Shown: positions 27,533 through 36,963, counted from the first letter of the stretch. The stretch is 64,000 nucleotides of DNA from Janthinobacterium rivuli (GCF_009208735.1 NZ_WFLJ01000013.1:124001-188000); one strand, 5' to 3'. Notes: a model not told the origin generated them from the letters alone. Numbers and translations are program-made.

Positions 27533-28630
27533 TTAGGGTAGCAGCAGCGCATGCTGGCTGGCCGTGTGGAAATCGCGCCAGACGCGGTTGATGGTGCTGT
27601 CTTCGCGGGCCGCGTACAGGCCGCAGTACGGATACAAGCCGTCGACGGCTGCGCGCGCGACGGCCACCAGGGCCAGCGAACTGTCCTGCACGGCTTGCAT
27701 GCCTTCCGTGTCGAGCGCCGCCCCCCCGGCAACTTTTGCCCAGCTGTCGTCCAGCACGGCGTAGAAACGCGTCCGGGCGCTGGCAAGCGCGTCTTTCCTG
27801 CCTTGCAGCATGGCGGCCACTTCCGGCACGTCCAGCAGCGGCAAGCCGGCACGCGCATGGCGGCGGTGGCGCATGCCTTCCTCGGCCAGCCGCATGAAAT
27901 GCGCAGCCATGCCGGCCACGTTGGCGGCCAGGGTCACGTAGGCCAGCGAATAGAACGGGTAGCGGTACAGGGGGCCATCGGCCGTCGCGGCGGAGGGATC
28001 GATGGTGAAACCATATTCTTTGGCAAGCCAAGCGCCGTCGATGCGGTAGCTGTGCGAGGCGCTGGCGCGCATGCCGATGCTGTTCCATGAGGGCACCAGC
28101 TGCACCAGGGCGGCGGGCACGAGGAAGGCGCGGATGCGCGGCTTGCCTTCGTCATCGAGCAGGGGCTGGCCGGCGCGCCGCAGCCGCGCGTTCAGGGTGA
28201 AGTGGGTGGCCATGGGCGCGCCGCTGGCGTAATCCCAGCTGCCCGTGATGCGGTAGCCGTCGCCTTCCTCGTCCGCGTAGCCGGTGGCCGCGCCGCTGCC
28301 GCCCAGGCAGACGCGCGGCGTGCCGATGATGGCCCGCGCCACGTCGGGCGCCAGGAAGCCGGCGAACCAGCCCGCGCCCGCGCACAGGGTCAGCACCCAG
28401 CCCATGCTGCCATCGACGGCGGCCACGGCTTCTTCCAGGCGCACCACCTGCGGCAAGGGCAGCTCGGCGCCGCCCGCGCCGCGCGGCGCCAGCATCGTCA
28501 GCCAGCCGCGCCGGTGCAGCAGGGCTTGCTGGGCCGGATGCAGGAAGCGGGCGGCGTCGGCCGCCGGGGCGTGGCGGGCGATGCGGCGCGCGTCGGATGC
28601 GGAAAGGGTAGCGATGGCAGCGTGCGGCAT
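27533..28630 (-). CDS. Acyl-CoA dehydrogenase-family flavoprotein
   Basis: 365 residues from the ATG at 28630. The N-terminal helical domain (FLHPAQQALLHRRGWLTMLAP), the middle beta-domain with GYRITGSWDYASGAPMATHF and a C-terminal helical domain fit the acyl-CoA dehydrogenase fold, in the subgroup of flavin monooxygenases (DszC/HpaH/NcnH-like). The usual catalytic Glu of true dehydrogenases is not evident, which favours a monooxygenase or an unknown role. Its end is 17 bp from the convergent cupin stop. The ribosome site is weak, so the start is moderately certain. Confidence 0.8.
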   Translation of the reverse strand: MPHAAIATLSASDARRIARHAPAADAARFLHPAQQALLHRRGWLTMLAPRGAGGAELPLPQVVRLEEAVAAVDGSMGWVLTLCAGAGWFAGFLAPDVARAIIGTPRVCLGGSGAATGYADEEGDGYRITGSWDYASGAPMATHFTLNARLRRAGQPLLDDEGKPRIRAFLVPAALVQLVPSWNSIGMRASASHSYRIDGAWLAKEYGFTIDPSAATADGPLYRYPFYSLAYVTLAANVAGMAAHFMRLAEEGMRHRRHARAGLPLLDVPEVAAMLQGRKDALASARTRFYAVLDDSWAKVAGGAALDTEGMQAVQDSSLALVAVARAAVDGLYPYCGLYAAREDSTINRVWRDFHTASQHALLLP

Positions 28631-28754
28631 GGGCAGAATCCGGCAATGGCGAAGGCGGGCATTTTCGCACAGTGTGGGGCGCGGGAGCCAGCTATTGCCG
28701 TCCATGCCGGCAGTGGTGGCCGGGAAGGCATTTTTGCCGCATCATGGAGGCGGC

Positions 28755-30443
28755 ATGTGCCATCCACCCGGGACCGTCACCATGAGCGCATCGGCTGCGA
28801 CGCAAATGAACCGTTGGCAAGATGCCAGCGCCGGCCTGTCGATCGCCGGCCTGCTGCTGCCGGAGGCGGTGGCGTATGCCAGCATCGGCAACCTGGCGCC
28901 CCAGGCGGGCATCCTGGCTCTGTTTGCGGGCTTGCTGTGCTATGGCGTGCTGGGCACGAGCCGCTTTGCCATCGTTTCGGCCACCTCGTCCTCGGCCGCC
29001 GTGCTGGCCGCCGCCATGGCGTCCATGCCGGGCGGCACGGCGGGGCACCGGCTGATGCTGATGGCGGGACTGGTGATGTTGACGGGGGCATTTTTCCTGC
29101 TGGCCTGGCTGGCCAGGCTGGGCAGCATCACGGAATTCATCGCCAAGCCCGTGCTGCGGGGCTTTTCCTTCGGCCTGGCCATCGTCATCATCGTGAAACA
29201 GCTGCCTGGCGTGCTGGGCGTGCAGCCGGCGCACGGCGACGTGCCGCATCTGCTGGCGGGTCTGCTGGCTGGCGCTGGGCAGTGGAACGGGAGCGGCGCC
29301 GGCCTGTGCGCGGCGGCGCTGCTGTCGCTGTTCCTGCTGCGGCGGCTGCAGCGCTGGCCCGCCGGCCTGATCGTCATCGCGCTGGGCATCGCCGCCGGGC
29401 AGTGGCTGGACTTGCCGCGCCACGGCGTGGCCCTGGTGGGCGCCATCGATGTCCGCCTGGCCATGCCGGTCTTGCCGCGCCTGACGCAGGGGGAATGGAC
29501 GCGCCTGGCCGAGCTGGCGTTTGCGCTGGCGCTGATCCTGTATGCGGAATCGTATGGCGCCATCCGCAGTTTTGCCTTGAAGCATGGCGATGGCGTGGCG
29601 CCCGAGCGCGACTTGCTGGCGCTGGGCGCGGCGAACGTGGTGGCGGGCCTGTTCCAGGCCATGCCGGTGGGCGCCGGCTATTCGGCCACCTCCGCCAACG
29701 AGGCGGCCGGCGCCACCTCGCGCCTGGCCGGGCTGGTGGCGGCCGCCGTCGTGGGCGTCATCGTGCTGACCCTGCTGCCGCTGGTGGCCCTGATCCCCGT
29801 GCCCGTGCTGGCCGCCGTGGTCATCCATGCCGTCAGCCATACCCTGAACCCAGTTTCCTTGCGTCCCTATTTCACCTGGCGCCGCGACCGCCTGCTGGTG
29901 CTGGCGGCGATTGCCGGCGTGCTGCTGTTCGGCGTGCTCGACGGTTTGCTGGCGGCCATCGCCATGAGCCTGCTGCTGATGCTGCGCCGCCTGTCGCGGC
30001 CGGGCCTGTCCGTGCTGGGGCGGCTGGGCGACAGCCACGATTACGTGAAGCTGACCCTGTACCCGGCGGCCCGCGCGCGGCCCGACCTGCTGATCCTGCG
30101 CCTCGATGAACCCTTGTTCTTCGTCAATGCCGAGCGCAGCCTGCGTCTGGCGCGCGCCATGCTGGAGGAGCGGGCCGGTCCACTGTGCAAGGTGATCCTC
30201 AGCCTGGAAGAGTCGCCCGACCTCGACGGCAGCAGCGTCGAAGCCTTGCGCGATTTTGCCGCGTTTGCGCGCCAGCGGGGGCTGGCCCTGGCGCTGGCGC
30301 GGCTGAAGGAGCCGGCATGCGCCGTGCTGCAACTGGCGCTGCGCGACATGCTGGCCGTCCAGGCGGGGCCGGCGCTGCTGCTCAGCGAATTGAGCGTGGC
30401 CGAAGCGGTGCGCCTGCTGGACGGCGCCGCGCCTGAAAAGTAG
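28755..30443 (+). CDS. SulP-family anion transporter with C-terminal STAS domain
   Basis: 562 residues. The hydrophobic core starts with ASAGLSIAGLLLPEAVAYASIGNLAPQAGI, the SulP signature, and has about 12 spans (including TSRFAIVSATSSSAA and MPVGAGYSATSANEAAGATS). A cytosolic STAS domain occupies the last ~120 residues (LDEPLFFVNAERSLRLARAM, SLEESPDLDGSSVEALRDFA). It moves sulfate, bicarbonate or organic anions; the substrate cannot be read from sequence. The start at 28755 is chosen for GGAGG just upstream; 28782 is an alternative. Confidence 0.9.
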   Translation: MCHPPGTVTMSASAATQMNRWQDASAGLSIAGLLLPEAVAYASIGNLAPQAGILALFAGLLCYGVLGTSRFAIVSATSSSAAVLAAAMASMPGGTAGHRLMLMAGLVMLTGAFFLLAWLARLGSITEFIAKPVLRGFSFGLAIVIIVKQLPGVLGVQPAHGDVPHLLAGLLAGAGQWNGSGAGLCAAALLSLFLLRRLQRWPAGLIVIALGIAAGQWLDLPRHGVALVGAIDVRLAMPVLPRLTQGEWTRLAELAFALALILYAESYGAIRSFALKHGDGVAPERDLLALGAANVVAGLFQAMPVGAGYSATSANEAAGATSRLAGLVAAAVVGVIVLTLLPLVALIPVPVLAAVVIHAVSHTLNPVSLRPYFTWRRDRLLVLAAIAGVLLFGVLDGLLAAIAMSLLLMLRRLSRPGLSVLGRLGDSHDYVKLTLYPAARARPDLLILRLDEPLFFVNAERSLRLARAMLEERAGPLCKVILSLEESPDLDGSSVEALRDFAAFARQRGLALALARLKEPACAVLQLALRDMLAVQAGPALLLSELSVAEAVRLLDGAAPEK

Positions 30444-30492
30444 CGGCGACTATGCTACGCTGGCGGCCAGGCGATGCATCCCGGGAGTTGGC

Positions 30493-31113
30493 ATGACAAG
30501 CGTGAAACCGCAACTGGTCAAGGCAAGGCTGAACAAGCTGCTGCCCACGCAAATCACGGTGGGCATGGCGGAGGTGGCGCTCAAGCGCGCGCATTGGGCC
30601 AGCCTGGGCCGGAAGGCGAGGGCGGCGGCGCTGGCCGATCACTGGTTTCCCAGCATCATCGGCCCGGAAGGGCGCCACTACATCGTCGACCACCACCATT
30701 TCGGCCTGGCGCTGCATCAGGAAGGCGTCAAGAGCGTCAGGCTGATGATCCTCAAGGATCTGTCCTGGCTGGAGCCGCTGCACTTCTGGCATGTGATGGA
30801 TCACCACCAGTGGGTGCATCCGTACGACAGCGAAGGCTTGCGCCGCGATTTTTCCGCCATCCCCAGGCACCTGAGCGGCTTGCACGACGATCCCTACCGC
30901 AGCCTGGCCGGAGAATTGCGCAGCGCCGGCGGCTACGCCAAGGACGTGACGCCGTTCAGCGAATTCCTGTGGGCCGATTTCTTGCGCAGCCGCATCGCGC
31001 CGGCCAGCCTGCAAAAGAATTTCCCGAAAGCATTGGAGCAGGCCATGATGCTGGCGCGCAGCCAGCAGGCGCGCTATTTGCCGGGCTGGAGCGGCATCGT
31101 GCCGCCCGCCTGA
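30493..31113 (+). CDS. ParBc_2 (ParB-like) protein
   Basis: 206 residues with GGGAG upstream of the ATG. It matches the ParBc_2 family: KARLNKLLPTQITVGMAEVALKR at the start, then GRHYIVDHHHFGLAL and WHVMDHHQWVHPYD, both His-rich, and FSEFLWADFLRSRI. Members are predicted ParB/sulfiredoxin-fold NTP-binding or nuclease-like proteins; this is not the chromosome-partitioning ParB. It follows the SulP gene by 49 bp, with no functional link evident. Confidence 0.85.
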   Translation: MTSVKPQLVKARLNKLLPTQITVGMAEVALKRAHWASLGRKARAAALADHWFPSIIGPEGRHYIVDHHHFGLALHQEGVKSVRLMILKDLSWLEPLHFWHVMDHHQWVHPYDSEGLRRDFSAIPRHLSGLHDDPYRSLAGELRSAGGYAKDVTPFSEFLWADFLRSRIAPASLQKNFPKALEQAMMLARSQQARYLPGWSGIVPPA

Positions 31114-31119
31114 CGGCCG

Positions 31120-31390
31120 CTACAGCAGGAAGGCGCTGGCCGCCGCCAGTATGCCGGCCGCCGCCGCGCCCACGGAACCCCACAGCAGCCAACGGCGCCG
31201 CGTCAGCACGGTGATGGCGGCCAGCGCCACGGCGATCTGGATGAAGGTCAAGGCCATGGCCAGCCGTTCGTGCGGACGCAGCTTGGCTTCCGACGCCTCG
31301 CCCAGTGTTTTCGACTGTTCTTCCAGCTGGCGCGCACCTCGGGCACCGTGGCCAGCGCGGCCGTCGCTTCGGCGATGTGTCCCTTCGTCG
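31120..31390 (-). pseudogene. Broken 3' remnant of a DUF4337 membrane-protein gene
   Basis: Read on the complement, the end codes SEAKLRPHERLAMALTFIQIAVALAAITVLTRRR, then WLLWGSVGAAAAGILAAASAF and a stop: the C-terminal membrane segments of DUF4337 proteins. Going upstream, the matching continuation (KGHIAEATAALATVPEVR) lies in a different frame, so a single-base frameshift occurs near 31330. The N-terminal half is absent, because the GST stop codon begins at 31391 immediately next to the fragment. It looks like a gene cut by rearrangement when the GST locus arrived. Confidence 0.65.
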
Positions 31391-32005
31391 TCAAGCGCCT
31401 TTGGCGAGGCCTTCCGCCGCCAGCGCCGCCTTGACGCTGTCGCGCTGGGCTACGCGGGCCAGGAAGGCTTGCACATTTGCCAGGCCCGACAAATCCACGC
31501 CCACGCCTGGCGCCCAGCCCGTGATGACGAACAGGTAGGCGTCGGCGACGGTAAACGTGTCGCCCGTCAGGTAGGCCTGGCCTTCCAGGCGGCTGTCGAT
31601 CCACTTGTATTTCTTGCCCAGTTGCTGGACGAACAAGGCCTTGGTGGCGGCGTCGATGCGGGGGTCGAACAGGGGACTGAACGATTTGTGCAACTCGGAG
31701 GTGATGTAGTTCTGCCATTCCAGCACCTTGTAGCGGGCAAGACTGCCCACGGGCGGCAGCAGGTCCTGCCGGCCCGCCTGTTCGGCGACGTACTGGGCGA
31801 TGACGGGGCCTTCGCTCAAGGTCGTGCCATCATCGAGGGCCAGCAGCGGCACCTGGCCTTTCGGGTTGAGGTCATAGTAATTGCCGCCATCCTGCGTCTG
31901 GTGCTGGCCCAGGTCGACCTTGGCCAGGGTGAACGGCGTGCCCGTTTCGCGCAGGATGATGTGCGGCGCCTGCGAGCAGGCGCCCGGCGAGTAAAAGAGT
32001 TTCAT
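31391..32005 (-). CDS. Glutathione S-transferase (beta-class-like)
   Basis: 204 residues. The N-terminal thioredoxin-like domain begins MKLFYSPGACSQAPHIIL with the beta-class Cys10, has NPKGQVPLLALDDGTTLSE (cis-Pro and the Glu-Ser/Gly site for glutathione) and a C-terminal helical domain with LTGDTFTVADAYLFVITGW. Cytosolic detoxification or glutathione-dependent reduction. It lies behind a LysR gene on the same strand and abuts a broken DUF4337 fragment on its 3' side. Confidence 0.92.
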   Translation of the reverse strand: MKLFYSPGACSQAPHIILRETGTPFTLAKVDLGQHQTQDGGNYYDLNPKGQVPLLALDDGTTLSEGPVIAQYVAEQAGRQDLLPPVGSLARYKVLEWQNYITSELHKSFSPLFDPRIDAATKALFVQQLGKKYKWIDSRLEGQAYLTGDTFTVADAYLFVITGWAPGVGVDLSGLANVQAFLARVAQRDSVKAALAAEGLAKGA

Positions 32006-32113
32006 GGCGATCCTTGAACAGGTGGGAAAGCAGTCACTATAGTCCTGTGCCGCCGCACGGTAAACGCATGTTCGTTTGGCGACTGCCCACGTCCGGTGGA
32101 CGATTGCGCTGGC

Positions 32114-33001
32114 TCATACCCCGCGATAGCGCAAGGTGTCGAGCAGCAAGGTAAACGCGGGCGACGGGTGGCGCCGGCTCGGGTAATATAGCTTGTAGCC
32201 CGCATACGCGGGGCACCACTCGTCCAGCACGCGGATCAGCCGGCCATCGGCCACGTAGGGCAGCACGACGTCTTCCGCCATGCAGGCCAGGCCCAGGCCG
32301 TCCAGCGCCGACTGCAGGCGCATGGCCATGTTGTTGTAGATCATCTGTCCTTCCACCCGCACTTTCAGCTCCTGTCCATCCTTGGAAAATTCCCAGGCGT
32401 ACAGGCCGCCAAGAGTGGGCAGGCGCATGTTGATGCAGTTGTGCGCCATCAAGTCCTGCGGCGTGACGGGCGGCGGAGTCCGGCTGAAATACGCTGGCGA
32501 GGCAACGATGGCCATGCGGAAATCCGGACCGATGGGCATGGCGATCATGTCCTTGGCCACTTGCTCGCCCAGGCGCACGCCCGCGTCGCAGCGCGCGGCC
32601 ACGATATCGGTCATGCCGTTGTCGACGACGACTTCGATGTGGATGTCGGGATAGTTCGGCAGCAAGCGGGCGATGGCCGGCTGCAGGACGGTGAGCGCCG
32701 CGTGTTCTCCCGCGCTGATGCGGATGTTTCCGGCCGGTTTGTCGCGCCGCTCGCTGAGCAGGGCCAGTTCCGCCTCGATCTCGTCGAAGCGGGGCGCCAC
32801 CGTGCACAGCAGCTGTTCACCCGCTTCCGTGGGCGAGACGCTGCGCGTGGTGCGCACCAGCAGGCGCAGGTCGAGCCGCGCTTCCAGGGTGCGCACGGTC
32901 TGGCTCAGCGCCGATTGCGACACGCCCAGCTTGCCCGCCGCCCGGGTAAAGCTGCCTTCGCGGGCCACGGCCACGAAGGCGAGGATGTCTTTCCAATTCA
33001 T
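32114..33001 (-). CDS. LysR-family transcriptional regulator
   Basis: 295 residues from MNWKDILAFVAVAREGSF (33001), the usual LysR N-terminus; an ATG seven codons upstream is possible. HTH: SFTRAAGKLGVSQSALSQTV, then RTTRSVSPTEAGEQLL. The effector domain (DNGMTDIVAARCDAGVRLGE) is close to that of the regulator at 8456-9346. It is divergent from the MFS gene at 33073 and upstream of GST on its own strand; either could be its target. Confidence 0.92.
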   Translation of the reverse strand: MNWKDILAFVAVAREGSFTRAAGKLGVSQSALSQTVRTLEARLDLRLLVRTTRSVSPTEAGEQLLCTVAPRFDEIEAELALLSERRDKPAGNIRISAGEHAALTVLQPAIARLLPNYPDIHIEVVVDNGMTDIVAARCDAGVRLGEQVAKDMIAMPIGPDFRMAIVASPAYFSRTPPPVTPQDLMAHNCINMRLPTLGGLYAWEFSKDGQELKVRVEGQMIYNNMAMRLQSALDGLGLACMAEDVVLPYVADGRLIRVLDEWCPAYAGYKLYYPSRRHPSPAFTLLLDTLRYRGV

Positions 33002-33072
33002 TAGCTCTGCTAATAAGTTCATGCAAACTTTAGCATCTATTCATGGCAATGCGCCAGCTGTACAGTGTTGGC

Positions 33073-34461
33073 ATGAACAATCTTCCTGCCAGTTCCGCCG
33101 CGCCGCACAAGGCGGCCATCCTCGCCATCATCCTCGTCAGTTACGTGATGATCGTGCTCGACACGTCCATCGTGCTGACGGGATTGCCAAAAATCCACCA
33201 GGAACTGGGCTTTACGGATACGGGCCTGGCCTGGGTGCAAAGCGCCTACACCTTGACGTTTGGCGGCTTGCTGCTGCTGGCCGCGCGCGCCGGCGACGTG
33301 CTTGGCCGGCGCCGCCTGCTGCAGCTGGGCCTGGCGCTGTTCACGCTGGCGTCGCTGGCCATCGGCCTGGCGCGCTCGCCGGCCATGCTGGTTGCCGCGC
33401 GCGCCATCCAGGGCGTGGGCGCGGCCATTCTGGCGCCTTCGACCCTGGCCCTGCTGCAAACCACGTTTGCGGAGGGGCGCGAACGCACGCGGGCCATCGC
33501 CCTGTACAGCGCGGTGGCGGGCATCGCCGCCAGCGTGGGCCTGGTGCTGGGCGGCGTGCTGGCCGAGTGGCTATCGTGGCGCGTGGGTTTCTTCATCAAC
33601 CTTCCCATCGGTGCCGCCATGCTGGTGGCCGCGCGCCGCTATATCGCCGACAGTGAAACCACTCGGGGCCGCTTCGACGTGGCCGGCGCGGCCAGTTCCA
33701 CCCTCGGCATGTCGGCCCTCGTGTATGGCTTGATCCGCTCGGCCGGCGCCGGCTGGGGGGATGCCTTGACGCAAGCTGCGCTGGTAGTGGGCGTGTTGTT
33801 GCTGGCCGCTTTCATCCTCATCGAACGGCGCGCCGCGCAGCCCATCCTGCCGCTGCGCCTGTTTGCCGATCGGCAGCGCAATGGCGCGTATGGGGCCAGG
33901 GTATTGTTCATGGGCGCCATGATCGGGTTTTTCTTTTTCACCACGCAATTGCTGCAAGTGGTGCTCGGTTATCCGCCCTCGCTGACGGGCCTCGCTTTCC
34001 TGCCCATGACCCTGGTCAACTTCGGCGTGGCCCTGTGCGTGCCGCGGTTGACGCGCCGGCTCGGCAATGCGCGCCTGCTGGCGATGGGACTGGGCTTGAC
34101 CATGCTGGGCATGGCCTGGCTGAGCCGTGTCGACGCGGGCACGGCGTACTGGCTGGGCGTGGCCCTGCCCATGGTGCTGATCGGCGCGGGGCAGGGCATG
34201 GCCTTGAGTCCCCTGACGGCGGCCGGCGTGGCCGGCGTGCCGGCGCAGGATGCGGGCGCCGCCTCGGGCGTCGTCAACGTGGCGCACCAGCTGGGCAGTT
34301 CGCTGGGGCTGGCGGCGCTGGTGGCGATCTCGGCCTTTGGCGCGCACCAGTTCGCCGGCGTGGCGCTGCTGGCGCACCGCGTGACGCTGGCCCTGGGCAG
34401 CGCGGCCGCTATGCTGGCACTGGCCTTGCTGCTGGTGCTGTCAAGCCGCCGCGGCGGCTGA
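33073..34461 (+). CDS. DHA2-family (14-TMS) MFS drug exporter
   Basis: About 462 residues. The first helix has the DHA2/14-spanner pattern VMIVLDTSIVLTGLPKI, motif A is GDVLGRRRLLQLG, and motif C-like GLVLGGVLAEWLSWRVGFFINLP follows. A proton-driven exporter of the EmrB/QacA group; substrate unknown. It is divergent from a LysR gene 71 bp away. The last 21 bases overlap the 3' end of the convergent LysR gene at 34441. The start is uncertain: an ATG ten codons upstream also lacks a good ribosome site. Confidence 0.9.
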   Translation: MNNLPASSAAPHKAAILAIILVSYVMIVLDTSIVLTGLPKIHQELGFTDTGLAWVQSAYTLTFGGLLLLAARAGDVLGRRRLLQLGLALFTLASLAIGLARSPAMLVAARAIQGVGAAILAPSTLALLQTTFAEGRERTRAIALYSAVAGIAASVGLVLGGVLAEWLSWRVGFFINLPIGAAMLVAARRYIADSETTRGRFDVAGAASSTLGMSALVYGLIRSAGAGWGDALTQAALVVGVLLLAAFILIERRAAQPILPLRLFADRQRNGAYGARVLFMGAMIGFFFFTTQLLQVVLGYPPSLTGLAFLPMTLVNFGVALCVPRLTRRLGNARLLAMGLGLTMLGMAWLSRVDAGTAYWLGVALPMVLIGAGQGMALSPLTAAGVAGVPAQDAGAASGVVNVAHQLGSSLGLAALVAISAFGAHQFAGVALLAHRVTLALGSAAAMLALALLLVLSSRRGG

Positions 34462-35301
34462 CCACTCGCGCAGCAATTGTCCGAACGCGTCGGCCGCCGC
34501 CGTGCTGCCGGCGGCGCGCCACAGCAGCTGGAACGCAGCGGCGGGCAGGGCGGGCAAGCCGTGCCGGCCATCGATGACCACCATGCCCGGCTCCAGGTCG
34601 CCTTGCGGCAGGGCCGTGACGGCCAGCCCAGCCAGTACGGCGGCGCGCAAGCCCTGCTGGCTGGGCGAGGTGAACGCCACGCGCCAGTCGAGGCCGGCGC
34701 CATCGAGGGCGTCGACGCCCACTTGCCGGTGCATGCAGGGCGCCGGCGAAAACGCCAGCGGCAGCGGCGCCTGACCGTCGTGCCGGAAATCGTGCGCCGC
34801 GGCCCAGACGAAGCGCGTGCGGCGCAGCACGGCCGCCTCATCCTGGCCATCGGCCAGGGCCATGACGACGGCCAGGTCCAGCGCATCGGCGGCGACCATT
34901 TTCTGCAAGTCAAGATAGGTGCCGACCGTCACATCCAGGCGCACGGCGGGGAACAGGTGCGCGAACTGCGCCAGCAGGGCGGGCAGGCGCGCGCCCATGA
35001 AATTTTCCGGCACCCCGAAGCGCACGGCGCCCGCGATCGCGGAACGCTGGAAGCGCCGCGACAGGGCATCCTGCGCGGCGAGGATCTGCCGCGCGTGGCG
35101 CAGGAAATCCTCGCCATCTTCCGTCAGGCGCAGGCTGCGCGTCGTGCGCACCAGCAGCGTCGTGCCCGCCTGTTCTTCCAGGCGGCGGATCTGGTGGCTG
35201 ACGGCGGACTGGCTCAGGTGCAGCCGTTCGGCGGCGCGCGTAAAGCCGCCCGTGTCCGCAACGGCGACCAGGGCGCGCAGCAGGGCGGTATCGAAGTCCA
35301 T
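34441..35301 (-). CDS. LysR-family transcriptional regulator
   Basis: 286 residues from MDFDTALLRALVAVADTGGF at 35301, with GGGAA upstream. HTH: FTRAAERLHLSQSAVSHQI, then LVRTTRSLRLTEDGEDFL. The effector-binding domain is less conserved (GTYLDLQKMVAADALDLAVV). It is divergent from the DHA2 transporter at 35420 and probably controls it. The 3' end overlaps the other MFS gene by 21 bp, tail to tail. Confidence 0.92.
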   Translation of the reverse strand: MDFDTALLRALVAVADTGGFTRAAERLHLSQSAVSHQIRRLEEQAGTTLLVRTTRSLRLTEDGEDFLRHARQILAAQDALSRRFQRSAIAGAVRFGVPENFMGARLPALLAQFAHLFPAVRLDVTVGTYLDLQKMVAADALDLAVVMALADGQDEAAVLRRTRFVWAAAHDFRHDGQAPLPLAFSPAPCMHRQVGVDALDGAGLDWRVAFTSPSQQGLRAAVLAGLAVTALPQGDLEPGMVVIDGRHGLPALPAAAFQLLWRAAGSTAAADAFGQLLREWSAAAAA

Positions 35302-35324
35302 GGGGTTCCCGTGATTCATGATGA

Positions 35325-35356
35325 AAATGAATGAATTGTACAAAATTTTATCATTT
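35325..35356. promoter_or_regulatory. Inverted repeat AAATGA/TCATTT between LysR and MFS genes
   Basis: AAATGA at 35325-35330 and TCATTT at 35351-35356 flank an AT-rich core (gaattgtacaaaatttta) in the 118-bp divergent region. AT-rich, spaced dyads of this kind are typical LysR targets. Confidence 0.35.
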
Positions 35357-35419
35357 CCCTCATGAGTTCAGGCTTTCTAGAATGGCGGCTCGCAGTGCGC
35401 CGCCTCTACGCGCCCCTCC

Positions 35420-36955
35420 ATGACCACCGACATCAAGGCTTCGATGCACCTGACTACTTCACAACAAAACTCGCTGACCCTGGCCGCCGTGTGCCTGGCC
35501 TCGCTCATGTTCGGCCTGGAAATTTCCAGCGTGCCCGTCATTCTGCCCACTCTGGAAACCGTGCTGCATGGCGACTTCAAGGACTTGCAGTGGATCATGA
35601 ACGCCTACACCCTGGCGTGCACCACCGTGCTGATGGCCACGGGCACCCTGGCCGACCGCTATGGCCGCAAGCGCCTGCTGCTCGCCAGCTTGGCGCTGTT
35701 CGGCGTCAGCTCCCTCGCATGCGGCTGGGCCGGCGGCACCGGCGTGCTGATCGCCGCGCGCGCGCTGCAGGGTGCGGCCGGCGGCGCCATGCTGATTTGC
35801 CAGGTGGCCGTGCTGTCGCAGCAGTTCCCGGCGGGCGCCGCGCGGGGCAGGGCGTTCGGCGCCTGGGGCATCGTGTTTGGCCTGGGCCTGGGCTTTGGCC
35901 CCATCATCGGCGCGGCCATCGTCGCGCTGTCGAACTGGCAATGGGTATTTCTCGTGCACGGACCGCTGGCCGTCGTCGCGCTGCTGCTGGCGGCCCTGGG
36001 CGTGAGCGAATCGCGCGATCCGCAGCGGCGCAAGCTGGATGTGGCGGGCATCGTCACCCTGTCGCTGGCCGTGTTCAGCCTGGCATGGTGCATCACGCAG
36101 GGGCCGGCGCTGGGTTTCACGGACCCGCGTACGCTGGCCAGCCTGGCCGTGGCGCTGGTCAGTCTGATGCTGTTTGTCATGATCGAGAAGCGCCAGGCGG
36201 CACCGATGGTCGATTTTTCCGTGTTTCGCATCCGCCGCTTCTCGGGTGCGCTGCTCGGTTCGGCGGGCATGAACTGCAGTTTCTGGCCGCTCATGATCTA
36301 TCTGCCCCTGTATGTGCAACATGGCCTCGGCTACGGCAGCCTGGCCACGGGCCTGACCTTGCTGGCCTACACCTTGCCCACCTTGCTCGTGCCGCCGCTG
36401 GCCGAGCGGCTGGCGCTGCGCTACCGGGCCGATGCGGTGATTCCCGCCGGCTTGCTGGCCATCGGCACGGGCTTGCTGCTGATGTGCTGGGGCAGCCGCG
36501 CGGACGCCGCCAGCTGGCTGACGATCCTGCCCGGCTGCCTGCTGGCCGGCACGGGGCTGGGCTTGACCAACACGCCCGTCACCAACACGACGACGGGCGC
36601 CGTGCCGGGCGAACGGGCCGGCATGGCGTCCAGCATCGACATCAGCGCGCGCATGGTCAGCCTGTCGATCAATATTGCGCTGATGGGCTTTATCCTCATC
36701 AACGCCATCGAGTCCGTCTCGCGGCCGCATCTGCCCGGCGGCCTGGACGGGGCCGCCTTGCGCGCCTTGGCGGAGGATTTGTCGGCTGGCAAGGGTGCCG
36801 GCGCGCTGCCGGCCGGCGTGGCGAAGCTGGCATTGGCGCAAGGCTTTGGCGCCGTGATGCTGTACGGCGGCGTGGCCGCCTGCCTGTTCGCCGTGGCCAG
36901 CTGGCTCGTGTTTGGCGTCGGACGGACGGGTACCTTCAGGCTTGGGAAGCTATAA
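35420..36955 (+). CDS. DHA2-family MFS exporter
   Basis: 511 residues, about 14 membrane spans. Helix 1 has MFGLEISSVPVILPTLETV; motif A is GTLADRYGRKRLLLA. FGLGLGFGPIIGAAIVALSNWQWVF is motif C, the antiporter signature. The Asp of the usual helix-1 motif D is replaced by Glu. It is predicted to export small toxic molecules. It pairs with the divergent LysR at 34441-35301. The ribosome site at 35420 is weak; a start eight codons later (MHLTTSQQ) is possible. Confidence 0.9.
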   Translation: MTTDIKASMHLTTSQQNSLTLAAVCLASLMFGLEISSVPVILPTLETVLHGDFKDLQWIMNAYTLACTTVLMATGTLADRYGRKRLLLASLALFGVSSLACGWAGGTGVLIAARALQGAAGGAMLICQVAVLSQQFPAGAARGRAFGAWGIVFGLGLGFGPIIGAAIVALSNWQWVFLVHGPLAVVALLLAALGVSESRDPQRRKLDVAGIVTLSLAVFSLAWCITQGPALGFTDPRTLASLAVALVSLMLFVMIEKRQAAPMVDFSVFRIRRFSGALLGSAGMNCSFWPLMIYLPLYVQHGLGYGSLATGLTLLAYTLPTLLVPPLAERLALRYRADAVIPAGLLAIGTGLLLMCWGSRADAASWLTILPGCLLAGTGLGLTNTPVTNTTTGAVPGERAGMASSIDISARMVSLSINIALMGFILINAIESVSRPHLPGGLDGAALRALAEDLSAGKGAGALPAGVAKLALAQGFGAVMLYGGVAACLFAVASWLVFGVGRTGTFRLGKL

Positions 36956-36963
36956 TCTGCGCA

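Noticed and set aside
31248..31718. 156-codon frame overlapping the GST gene on the same strand
   Set aside because: The part inside GST is a frame shadow; only its last section (below 31390) contains genuine DUF4337 remnant sequence, annotated as a pseudogene.
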